The position numbers and the translations under genes were made by a program. DNA of 64,000 nucleotides from Chryseosolibacter sp964551035 (GTDB taxonomy: Bacteria; Bacteroidota; Bacteroidia; Cytophagales; Cyclobacteriaceae), in NCBI GenBank assembly GCA_964551035.1, contig CAZKBK010000004.1:62001-126000 (forward strand), in the 5' to 3' direction. Shown piece by piece: positions 17,119-26,000 of this stretch. The stretch's first letter is position 1, and every line of letters begins with the position of its first letter. The notes below the pieces were generated by a model that worked only from the letters and a program-made list of their open reading frames with translations, did no database searches and was not told the DNA's origin.

Positions 17119-19531
17119 ACTCGTTCTTCAAATGCTGCGCCGGGTCGGCAAAGATCGCCCGCATGGTTTGTGACCCTATCGTGACGCCTCCCAGGACAAC
17201 CAGTACCAGCACACCCAAAGTGATGGTGCCCGGCCCGAGCTCGGTCCGATAAGCGAGGAACCGCAGCCAGAAGTTGTTGACGAACCACGCCAGCGGCACT
17301 CCGATAATGATCGAAATCGCCAGTAGCCTTACGTAGCCTTTTGAGAGAAGGTAAGCAACAGCACGGTCGGACGACCCAAGAACTTTTCTGAGCGATATCT
17401 CTTTCATTCTCGTTTCTATGCTGTATGTAGCCATGCCGAGGAGGCCGAGACAGGAGATCATAATGGCGATGACGGAGATCACGCCGAGGATGTTGACCAG
17501 GTCCCCGAAGACCACGTTGTAAAAGTACTTGATTTCAGACTCCATCTCGCGGCGGTCGATCCTGAGATCCGGGTTGACTTTCTTCCACGCCGATTCGATC
17601 CGGTTGACGGCGTCGGCATGTGTGCCCGCGTAGCGCACCTGTAGGACGTTGAACTGCGCCGGGTCATACATCAGCGCCAGGGGCTGCGTTTCAGAGAACA
17701 AGGGATTGTGGTTGTAGTCGCTCACCACGCCGATGATCGTTTTTCGGGAGGAATCCGATTGGTAAATGATCTCCTGACCCACTGCGTCGAGGGGCGTGTC
17801 GAAGTGGAAAGCTTTCACGGCTTTTTCATTGATGACAACGAACCGCCTGTTGCTTTCCCCGTTCTCCGGTGAAAAGAACCTGCCCGTTAACAGGGGCACT
17901 TGCAGATTCTTGAGGTAATCTTCATCAACGGAAAAGAAGTTCAGGGATGTCCATTCCTTTTCAGCGAGATCCCGCTTGAACCCATCACCGTATGTTGTTC
18001 CCGCGGCCGGGACGTGGGAGGCGGCGGAGACGTTCTCGATCCCGGGAAGTTTCAGCAACTCGTGCTTCAAGGCTTCCGGCGCGGTGCTGTTAAGCCGCAC
18101 AACGATATTGTTCTCCATGTTGAAACCGTAGTCTTTGGTCATGAACAACTGCATCTGGTTGTACATGACCATGACGGTCAGGATAAAGACCAGCGAGACG
18201 GTAAACTGGGTGACGAGCAAGCCCTTGCGCAACCGCATCCGCGAGAAAACTTTTACGTTGGTCAGGTTTTTCAGAACGGCTACGGGCTGAAAACCGCTGA
18301 GGACAACCGCCGGGAACATCCCGGCCAGGACGCCGACGGCAATCGCAAACACGCCAAACACCGCGTAGACAGCGACGCCTGAGTGGAGATCCCACAAAAG
18401 GACCCGGGCGAAGGTTAGTTGCAGGATAAGGGGTTTAGCGAGGAGAAGGATCAGGATCGCGAGGGCCAGCGCGCAGAAGGACATCACCACCGATTCGGAA
18501 ATAAACTGGAGGAAGATCTGCCAGCGCGCTGCCCCGGTGACTTTCCTCACGCCGATCTCTCTCGCCCGCTTGAGGGACCGCGCAATCGAGAGATTCGTGA
18601 AATTGAAGCACGACGTGAGCAGGATTACCGAGGCAAGTCCTGACAGGAAGTAGACGAATACCCACGGCAAAGAGGGACCGATCGGATTGTTGATAAACGG
18701 CCCGGGGGTAATGCCACTCAGGGATTGAAGCACAAACTTCGCCTTGTAAATTTCTGGATTAGATACGGAGGCGATATGCGTCTTGTAAATGTCGTCGAGG
18801 TGTAACTGCGCATCTTCGGACGTCGTGTTGGGCTCCAGCATCACATAGGTCCACCCATCCCAGAAATTCATCCAGTCTTCCCGTCCCGAATTCGTTTCGA
18901 GCCTTTCGACAGTAGACATGCTCGCAAGCGCCTCAAACACAAGGTGCGATTTGTTCGATGATTTCTCCAGAATGCCGGTCACGGTGAAGATGCCGAGATC
19001 GCCAACCTTGATGGTGTGACCCAAAGGGTTTTCCTCAGCAAAGAGTTTATCCGCGGCCTCGCGTGTCAGGACCACCGAATACGGCTTTGCCAGCGCGACG
19101 GACGCCTCGCCGTATTGGAATTTCATTTGGAAGAGCGAAAAGATTCCGGGATCGGCCCAGAACCCCTTCACCGGAATGTTGACATCCTGGTTTTCCAGTT
19201 CCATCCATCCGTTCCCAAAGCCCCGTCTGATCCTGACCGCGCTTTCGATGCCGGTATAGTTGTTGAGAAGTGCATCGCGCAACGGCATGGGTGACGTTGC
19301 GTTGTCAGGACTGTTGCGCGGGACGCCCTGGTTGTCGACCGGACGGGAATTTACGCGAAAGATTCGCTCGCGGTTCGTGTTGTGGCGGTCGTACGTCATC
19401 TGGTCGGCGACAAGCATGATTATCGCCATACACACCGCCATGCTCACGGCAAGTCCCGCAATATTGATGGCGGAGAAGAGCCGGTTTCTGGAAAGGTTGC
19501 GCAAGGCAACCATCAAATAGTTGCGGATCAT
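17117..19531 (-). CDS. MacB/FtsX-type ABC transporter permease
   Basis: An 804-residue inner-membrane protein of the large two-module kind common in Cytophagales. A first membrane segment at about 20-42 is followed by a MacB-type periplasmic domain. FtsX membrane bundles lie near 285-400 and 670-790, with a second periplasmic domain between. Signatures include SIARSLKRAREIGVRKVTGA and RMKEISLRKVLG, the cytoplasmic coupling loops. No ATPase gene is adjacent, which is usual for these orphan permeases. The substrate is unknown. It is preceded by the DUF6249 gene 18 bases away on the same strand. Confidence 0.9.
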   Translation of the reverse strand: MIRNYLMVALRNLSRNRLFSAINIAGLAVSMAVCMAIIMLVADQMTYDRHNTNRERIFRVNSRPVDNQGVPRNSPDNATSPMPLRDALLNNYTGIESAVRIRRGFGNGWMELENQDVNIPVKGFWADPGIFSLFQMKFQYGEASVALAKPYSVVLTREAADKLFAEENPLGHTIKVGDLGIFTVTGILEKSSNKSHLVFEALASMSTVERLETNSGREDWMNFWDGWTYVMLEPNTTSEDAQLHLDDIYKTHIASVSNPEIYKAKFVLQSLSGITPGPFINNPIGPSLPWVFVYFLSGLASVILLTSCFNFTNLSIARSLKRAREIGVRKVTGAARWQIFLQFISESVVMSFCALALAILILLLAKPLILQLTFARVLLWDLHSGVAVYAVFGVFAIAVGVLAGMFPAVVLSGFQPVAVLKNLTNVKVFSRMRLRKGLLVTQFTVSLVFILTVMVMYNQMQLFMTKDYGFNMENNIVVRLNSTAPEALKHELLKLPGIENVSAASHVPAAGTTYGDGFKRDLAEKEWTSLNFFSVDEDYLKNLQVPLLTGRFFSPENGESNRRFVVINEKAVKAFHFDTPLDAVGQEIIYQSDSSRKTIIGVVSDYNHNPLFSETQPLALMYDPAQFNVLQVRYAGTHADAVNRIESAWKKVNPDLRIDRREMESEIKYFYNVVFGDLVNILGVISVIAIMISCLGLLGMATYSIETRMKEISLRKVLGSSDRAVAYLLSKGYVRLLAISIIIGVPLAWFVNNFWLRFLAYRTELGPGTITLGVLVLVVLGGVTIGSQTMRAIFADPAQHLKNE

Positions 19532-19549
19532 CGGATTTTGGTTTTGATT

Positions 19550-19888
19550 TTATTTTTTGAGCGCGGTTCTCATCAACGCATAGTAGACGAGAAAGCCGAG
19601 CGACAGCGAGACCGCGATGACCCCGAAAGGAAAGGACGAATTCCCGCTAAAATCGAGGAACTCAATAGCGATAAGCCCGAGGCCGCCAAAAAGGGTCAGC
19701 AGGCCCCATTTGAGCGGCGAATGACCGGAATCGTTGTGCTGGCGGAAGATCGCCTGGGCCTCTTCACCGACATAACCTTTTTCAATCATCTTCTTTTTCA
19801 GAATGTAGTCGGTGAGCACTTTCGTGAAAAAATAGAGTGACACCCCGAAGCTCCCTATAATGGATATGGGCATTAATACCTGCGTCAT
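19550..19888 (-). CDS. DUF6249-like small membrane protein
   Basis: A 112-residue protein with three hydrophobic segments (about 7-28, 58-78 and 85-106) separated by a charged loop. The composition and layout match the DUF6249 family that often sits beside ECF sigma factor genes in Bacteroidota. It is divergent from an ECF sigma gene here. Function unknown; the context suggests it belongs to the sigma factor's regulon or sensing machinery. Confidence 0.7.
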   Translation of the reverse strand: MTQVLMPISIIGSFGVSLYFFTKVLTDYILKKKMIEKGYVGEEAQAIFRQHNDSGHSPLKWGLLTLFGGLGLIAIEFLDFSGNSSFPFGVIAVSLSLGFLVYYALMRTALKK

Positions 19889-20046
19889 AGAAATTATTGT
19901 TTGTTTTACCGTATGACCGCAACCCTGAGAGAAATGTTGCAGGCAGGTACAAACAATTCCCGAAAGGAAAAGGAGTTCGGATCTCCGCCGGAATTTTTCT
20001 TCCGGGGCTGCAACATGGGCGAAGAATCTGCTGTCTAACCGATCTG

Positions 20047-20610
20047 ATGATCGATGACGGCGCGCTGGTAAGAAGTATCCTGAGCGGTGACCTGCAGGCT
20101 TTCAGGCTTTTGATTAAACAGCATGAACGGTTGGTTGCCCACATGGTCGGAAGGCTGGTGAAGAATGTTGAAGACCGGGAAGAGCTTTGCCAGGACGTGT
20201 TCATGAAGGTTCACAGCAAGCTCGGGGATTTCAATTTTCAGTCGCGACTGTCGACGTGGATCGCGACGATCGCCTACCGTCACGCGATCAACCACCTGAA
20301 GAAATCGCGACTTGTGTTTTCGGATATTCCGGACGAGAACAGGTTCACGGAAGCGCTTGCTGAACCGGATAATCCGGAAATGATCGTGGCCGATAATGAC
20401 ATCGAAGCGCATTTGCTGAGGCTGATCGACAAACTTCCCGGGCAGTATCGGGTTGTGCTTAGCCTCTATCACGTTGAGGGCATGAGTTACGCGGAGATCG
20501 GTGAGATCACGGGACAGCCCGACGGTACGGTAAAAAGTTACCTCTTCAGGGCACGGAACCTGTTGAAGGAGAAAATGAATAAGTATTTGAAAAACGAAGA
20601 ATTGTTATGA
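20047..20610 (+). CDS. ECF RNA polymerase sigma factor (sigma-70 family)
   Basis: A 187-residue two-domain sigma factor. Region 2 is at about 10-80 (LIKQHERLV, NVEDREELCQDVFMKVH, RLSTWIATIAYRHAINHL). Region 4 is at about 125-180, with the helix-turn-helix GMSYAEIGEITGQPDGTVKSYLFRARN. The frame is open from 19897, but the first 50 residues are unlike sigma factors, so I start at the ATG at 20047. It overlaps the next gene by four bases (ATGA), the usual arrangement of a sigma factor with its membrane partner. Confidence 0.92.
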   Translation: MIDDGALVRSILSGDLQAFRLLIKQHERLVAHMVGRLVKNVEDREELCQDVFMKVHSKLGDFNFQSRLSTWIATIAYRHAINHLKKSRLVFSDIPDENRFTEALAEPDNPEMIVADNDIEAHLLRLIDKLPGQYRVVLSLYHVEGMSYAEIGEITGQPDGTVKSYLFRARNLLKEKMNKYLKNEELL

Positions 20611-20942
20611 AAGGGTCGCGAGATACGGAAAAAGAGATTGAACGCGCATTGCGAAACAGTGCCTACCCGGCGCCTGCCGGTTTTGCGGATAAGGTCATCC
20701 GCAAAATTGCCAGAAAGGAGGAGCAAGCGACGCGGCGCGATCTGTTTTGGCTCACGGCGGGCATCGCCGCGCTGGCGATTTGTGCCGGCCTTGCTATGGC
20801 GATGTCTGGCACTAGCTTCAGCCTTGCTTTGCTGACTGACGTGGCCTATTTGCCGCTATTCATTTTTACAGGAGCTTTTATGTTTTTATTGCATCTCCTC
20901 GATCGCAGGCTCCTCGGCGCGCCGGATGCGAAGGGGGAATAA
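20607..20942 (+). CDS. Two-TM membrane protein, probable anti-sigma partner
   Basis: A 111-residue protein with a charged cytoplasmic head (about 1-42) and two membrane segments (about 43-67 and 76-96). Translational coupling to the ECF sigma gene suggests that the head binds the sigma factor. The HCC zinc motif of classical anti-sigma factors is absent, so this is an inference from gene order and topology. Confidence 0.75.
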   Translation: MKGSRDTEKEIERALRNSAYPAPAGFADKVIRKIARKEEQATRRDLFWLTAGIAALAICAGLAMAMSGTSFSLALLTDVAYLPLFIFTGAFMFLLHLLDRRLLGAPDAKGE

Positions 20943-21014
20943 AAAAGGGGCCGGACAAAACCGACCCCCGAATCGCTATAAACTAAACCCCTGAGGGGTA
21001 CCCTAGATCAGCAG

Positions 21015-21803
21015 CTAATCGGACACTTCACTAAATGAAACCGTTCCAACGTCCGTCACCTCACCCGTGGTAACCGACACATCGGTCTGATGTTTCTCAA
21101 AATCTTCATTGGGTTCGAACGTGACCGTGTAATCGCCCTCTGGAACGCCCCTTAACAGGAAACTACCATTCGCATCACTGTAGGTTGTGGCCACGGTGTC
21201 GTCGCCGGCAAGGGCGTAGATTGCAGGCGTTGCCACGGCTGGATCCACAATACCCTTTATCGCGCCGGTTTCGGCTTCCGTAATCACCCGGACCACGGGC
21301 TTGAGTAAGTAGGCACCTGTTCCGGCCTGCACCACGGAGCGCGCAACGTCAAAATCGAGGAGGACCTTGTAAACGACCCCTTCATTCAGGGTCTCATGCA
21401 CCTGCAACTTCAGACCAGAGGAAGCACCGCTGGGGATGGTGAGGTCATAGAAATTTCCGCCCACCTTCACGGTATTGTTTTCTCCCAGCACCAGACGTAA
21501 CTGTGAGATCTTTCCGGCAGGAATTTCATCGCTGGCGATGAGGGTGTCGAAGCCATTGGTGAGGTCCAGGAGGTTGATCACACCTTCCCTCGCATCAAGC
21601 TCCATCCAAGGCTCCTGATTTTCATTTTCAGCCGCGTGGATTTCCACGCCGGCAATGTCGACGTTAACTTCCTCAAAATCGCCGGGGCCATCCGTAAGCC
21701 ACACCTCCAGCCTCGCGCGCTGCGCCTCATTTTCAGAACCGCAGGAAAAGAACAAAACAACAAGAGCGGTCACTATTGTCAATCTCAATAACATGCTACA
21801 CAT
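21015..21803 (-). CDS. DUF4382 domain lipoprotein
   Basis: A 262-residue lipoprotein with the lipobox FFSC, a DUF4382 domain (about 30-175, starting with LEVWLTDGPGDFEEVNVDI), and a C-terminal carboxypeptidase-regulatory-like beta sandwich (about 180-255, GSFLLRGVPEGDYTVTFEP). It is probably anchored in the outer membrane. The DUF4382 function is unknown. The real start may be the ATG three codons downstream. Two small GC-rich hairpins follow the gene at 20948-21000, neither with a T-run. Confidence 0.85.
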   Translation of the reverse strand: MCSMLLRLTIVTALVVLFFSCGSENEAQRARLEVWLTDGPGDFEEVNVDIAGVEIHAAENENQEPWMELDAREGVINLLDLTNGFDTLIASDEIPAGKISQLRLVLGENNTVKVGGNFYDLTIPSGASSGLKLQVHETLNEGVVYKVLLDFDVARSVVQAGTGAYLLKPVVRVITEAETGAIKGIVDPAVATPAIYALAGDDTVATTYSDANGSFLLRGVPEGDYTVTFEPNEDFEKHQTDVSVTTGEVTDVGTVSFSEVSD

Positions 21804-21989
21804 AACTGTTTTTCGTTTTTATTTCAACCACGCACCAATGGTAAACGATGTGGTTTCCCAATTGTTATCTTGATACGTCGGTCGGCAATCTGGAGCGATG
21901 ACTGTCGTTTTCCGGCGTTCAAAAATTTCCGGGTGGAATTCGTTTTCCGGCGGTTGCCTGTGACGTGTGGCCTGAGCGCCACACATTTG

Positions 21990-22017
21990 AAAACAAAAGA
22001 GCCGCAGTAAATGCGGC
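21990..22017 (-). terminator. Probable terminator of asd
   Basis: Minus-strand hairpin: six-base stem (22012-22017 with 22001-22006) and five-base loop, followed by TCTTTTGTTTTC. A second hairpin, with a seven-base stem, lies further on at 21965-21984. Confidence 0.6.
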
Positions 22018-22048
22018 GCTTCCGGTGCAAAGGATTTGAACGGGAAGG

Positions 22049-23041
22049 CTAGAACACCAGGCTGCGCTCCATCATGAACTCGGCAATTTGCACGGCATTC
22101 GTTGCCGCGCCCTTCCTCAGGTTGTCCGCGACGATCCACATGTTCAACGTGTTGGGTTGCGACTCGTCGCGGCGAAGCCGGCCGACGAACACCTCGTCCC
22201 GACCCTTCGAATTGATGGGCATGGGGTAAATGTTGTTTTTCGGGTCGTCTTGCACGATGACACCCGGCGTGGTTGCCAGCGTCGACCGAACCTCGCTGAG
22301 GTTGAACTCTTCTTCAAACTCGACGTTCACCGATTCGGCATGGCCGCCGACCGCGGGAATGCGTACCGTGGTTGACGTTACGCCGATGGAAGGATCGCCC
22401 AATATCTTGCGGGTCTCATTCACCATCTTCATTTCCTCTTTCGTATATCCGTTGTCAAGGAACGCGTCGATGTGCGGCAGTGCATTCATGTCTATCGGAT
22501 GGGGATACACCTGCGTACCCTGGACGCCGTTGCGCTCATTCATCATTTGTTGCACAGCGTCTTTGCCAGTGCCGGTTACGGACTGATATGTTGAAACAAC
22601 GATGCGTTTGATCTTGTACTTGACGTGCAGCGGAGCCAACGCCATCACCATCTGGATGGTTGAACAGTTCGGGTTGGCAATGATCCGGTCATCAATGGTG
22701 AGCACGTGACCGTTGATCTCCGGCACCACGAGCTTTTTCTCGGGGTCCATGCGCCAGGCAGACGAGTTGTCGATGACGATCGTTCCTTTCTCCGCGAATT
22801 TTGGCGCCCACTCCAGGGACGTTCCTCCTCCTGCCGAAAAGATGGCAACGTCCGGCGCGAGCGCGCAAACTTCCTCGATACCCTTTACCGTATAGTCCTT
22901 GTCCTTGAACGAGATGGTTTGTCCTACCGACTTCGCGGATGCGACCAGATACAATTCACTGAACGGAAAGCTTCTTTCTTCGAGCACCTTCAGGATTTCC
23001 TGACCCACTAAACCTGTGGCTCCGACTAGGGCGAGTTTCAT
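22049..23041 (-). CDS. asd: Aspartate-semialdehyde dehydrogenase
   Basis: Asd reduces aspartyl phosphate to aspartate semialdehyde with NADPH, the branch point to lysine, diaminopimelate, threonine and methionine. The 330-residue protein has the NADP-binding GATGLVG at 7-13, the catalytic cysteine in NPNCSTIQ (near 131), and the conserved His in GGHAESV. The frame extends eight codons upstream to 23065, but MKLALVGATG is the normal N-terminus, so I use 23041. A TACTTTTG promoter element lies 22 bases before it. Confidence 0.96.
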   Translation of the reverse strand: MKLALVGATGLVGQEILKVLEERSFPFSELYLVASAKSVGQTISFKDKDYTVKGIEEVCALAPDVAIFSAGGGTSLEWAPKFAEKGTIVIDNSSAWRMDPEKKLVVPEINGHVLTIDDRIIANPNCSTIQMVMALAPLHVKYKIKRIVVSTYQSVTGTGKDAVQQMMNERNGVQGTQVYPHPIDMNALPHIDAFLDNGYTKEEMKMVNETRKILGDPSIGVTSTTVRIPAVGGHAESVNVEFEEEFNLSEVRSTLATTPGVIVQDDPKNNIYPMPINSKGRDEVFVGRLRRDESQPNTLNMWIVADNLRKGAATNAVQIAEFMMERSLVF

Positions 23042-23062
23042 TTTTATCGTAATATTGAAATA

Positions 23063-23070
23063 CAAAAGTA
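23063..23070 (-). promoter_or_regulatory. Bacteroidota -7 promoter element before asd
   Basis: The minus strand reads TACTTTTG, an exact TAnnTTTG match. It sits in the 47-base gap between asd and the divergent lamin-tail gene; no clear -33 TTG is seen. Confidence 0.45.
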
Positions 23071-23088
23071 GTGTTTCCCTCTCGCACT

Positions 23089-26000
23089 ATGAACCGCACC
23101 GCTAAAATATCCGCTGCGTTTACAGCAGGTCTTTGGCTGAAAACGTTTCCGGTAATTCTTTTGTCACTCGTCGCCTGCTCACAACAAATGTTAGGACAGG
23201 TAGTCGACGACTTTTCCGATGGAAATTTTGTGGCCGATCCGCCGTGGGACGGTGAGACAGAAAAATTCACCGTCGATGCGCAAGCGCTCCGGCTGACGGC
23301 ACCCGCAATCGCGGGTAGTGCCTTTCTGAGTGTCCCGAGCCGTTCGTTTTACGACGCCATTTGGGAATTCACGGTACGCATGGAATTCAATCCGTCTTCC
23401 GGCAACTACACCCGGGTTTACATTGCCTCCGACCAACCCGACCTCAGGGGCGCGCTCAATGGGTACTTCGTCGTGATCGGCGATTCCCCGGATGAGGTCA
23501 GCCTCTATCGGCAGGCGGGCGCCGCAGAGACCAAGATCATCGACGGTGAAGATGGAAGCGTTGACGTTTCCCCGGTGGATGTGAAGGTGAAAGTCGTCCG
23601 TGACCGCTACGGCAACTGGGAGCTCTTTTCGGATGTTGACGGTGCCGGTTTTGTTTCCGAAGGCGTAGCGAAGGATGTCGTCCACAGCACGACAGCCTAC
23701 TTTGGGGTGCTTTGCACCTTCAGCGCTACCCGCTCGGATAAATTCTTTTTCGACGACATCCACGTCACGGGCGTGGCGTTCGTTGATCTCTTGCCGCCTG
23801 AAGTCGACAGTGTAAAGGTGACTTCTCCGACAGAACTCGAGGTGACGTTTTCCGAAACGGTCACGCCCGAGACTGCCGGGCAGGAAACAAACTACACCGT
23901 CGCGGACGCCTTCCCCGACTCCGCCTTCCCCTCGGCAGACAGCCTTCGCGTGCGCCTGGTTTTTGAGAATGCGTTCGAAAACGGAGTTCCACAAACCCTT
24001 CAGGTAACTTCGATCTCGGACCGGGAAGGAAACTTGCTCGCCTCGGCAGAAGTTCAATTTCTCTACTTTGAATCGCGTGTCCCGGTTCGGCACGACGTCA
24101 TCTTCACCGAGCTCTTCCCTGATCCCACACCACCGACGGGGCTCCCTGAAACGGAGTTCGTGGAAATTCACAACCGGGCGGAAGTACCGTTCGAAATGAC
24201 CGGATGGAAATTTGCCGACGCGGGAGACACCGTTGATTTTCAATCATTTATCTTACTCCCCGAACACGACCTCATACTGTGCTCCGGCGCCCTGGAAACA
24301 ACGCTTGAGACGTTCGGCGACGTGATGGGGCTTTCCAGGTTTCCGTCTTTGAACAACGCCTCCGATCAACTCCTCTTGTTGGATCCAACGGGCGCTGTGA
24401 TCGATTCTGTGGGCTACTCGAAATCGTGGTATCGCGATGAGGAAAAGGAAGACGGAGGCTTCAGCATTGAGCTGATCAACACCGGAGATTTCTGCAGCGG
24501 CGATGCCAACTGGACCGCAAGTACGGCGGACGCAGGGGGTACGCCGGGAATGATCAATTCTGTCTACGATACCACGAGCGATCGAACGGGGCCGAAACTG
24601 CTGGCTGTGAATGTGATTTCCCGGGACACCATCGCCTTTGCCTTTGACGAAAGGCTCGACAGCGCACTCCCTGGTGCGGAGGCGTTCGCGTTTGAGCCCG
24701 AGGTCGCCATCTCGGCGGTGGCTTTCGGTTTCGATAGCAATGTGTTGCTGGTCACGCTACAGGAAGCGCTTGACTCCACAATCACCTATGCCATTTCCCT
24801 CGCAAGTATTTTTGATTGCCCGGGAAATGTTATCCGGGAGGAGTTTTCGCGGGGGCAAATAAAACTTGATACTGTTCCGCCCTTGTTAAATGCGGTGAAT
24901 GTAATTTCCGAAAGGGCACTTGAACTTAGGTTCTCTGAATCCTTAGACCTGGTTTCAAGCGCAAGCGTGGCGTCATACGAAACCCTCCGCGGCGGGCGTC
25001 CGGCAACTGCGGAACTGCTCGCTGGCAACACGGTACGCCTGACGTTTACGGACCCCTTCGGGAATGGCGTAGCCGACACCCTGGTTATTTCCGGCCTTCG
25101 CGACGCGGCGCTGAACGAGATGTCGACGGCAAAGGTGAAGTTCATGTATTTCCACGAAATGCCCGCGGAACCACGTGACGTGATCATCACGGAGATCATG
25201 TGTGACCCCGTGCCGGTAGTAGGACTGCCGGAGGCGGAGTTCATTGAACTTCACAACCGCTCGGATGGTCCGTTTGATCTGACGGGCTGGACACTCTCGG
25301 ACGGAAACCGCACGGCAACGCTACCCACACACATCATACGCTCCGGTGAATACGTGTTACTTTCCGGCATGTCTGGGGCATCGGCGTTAGCGCAATTCGG
25401 GCATGTTCTGGCTGTCGCAACATTTCCATCGCTGAACAACGGGGGTGAATCCCTTATGCTTCGCGCTGATGACGGAACGGAGGTCGACGTTGTAGATTAT
25501 TCGGATGCCTGGTACCGCGATGATGACAAGCGCGACGGTGGATGGACCCTTGAAAGGATCGATCCTCATGATGCGTGCAGGGGCCCCCTCAACTGGGCCG
25601 CGAGCAATGACCCGAGGGGAGGCACGCCCGCGGTGCGCAATTCCGTCTATAACGATGAGGGCGATCACATTGCGCCGGTACTCGTCGGTGTGGAAGTGAG
25701 CGGGCGGAAAGCCTTCCGCTTACGGTTTGATGAAAAACTGGAAGCGACCTTGCCACCGTTGACGGCCTTCGACGTGCTGCCTCCGCTTGGCATCGACTCG
25801 CTCTGGTTTTCAAATCCCGGTCGCTCGGAAATTATGGTTCAATTCCGGCAGCCCGTCGATTCGTCAACGACGTATCTCGTTACCGTCAACGGTGTGCGTG
25901 ATTGTCCGGGGAATCTCATTGATCCGTTGTTTGCGAGCGCGACGGTTCTCCTTGACACCCTTCCACCGCGACTGCATGAGGTGAAGGCCGTTGACGAACG

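Noticed and set aside
20948..21000. Two GC-rich hairpins after the anti-sigma-like and DUF4382 genes
   Set aside because: Stems are short or mismatched and lack T-runs, so they are not called terminators.
23191..24243. 350-codon minus-strand frame inside the lamin-tail gene
   Set aside because: Antisense to a conserved secreted protein; no signal, no known domain.
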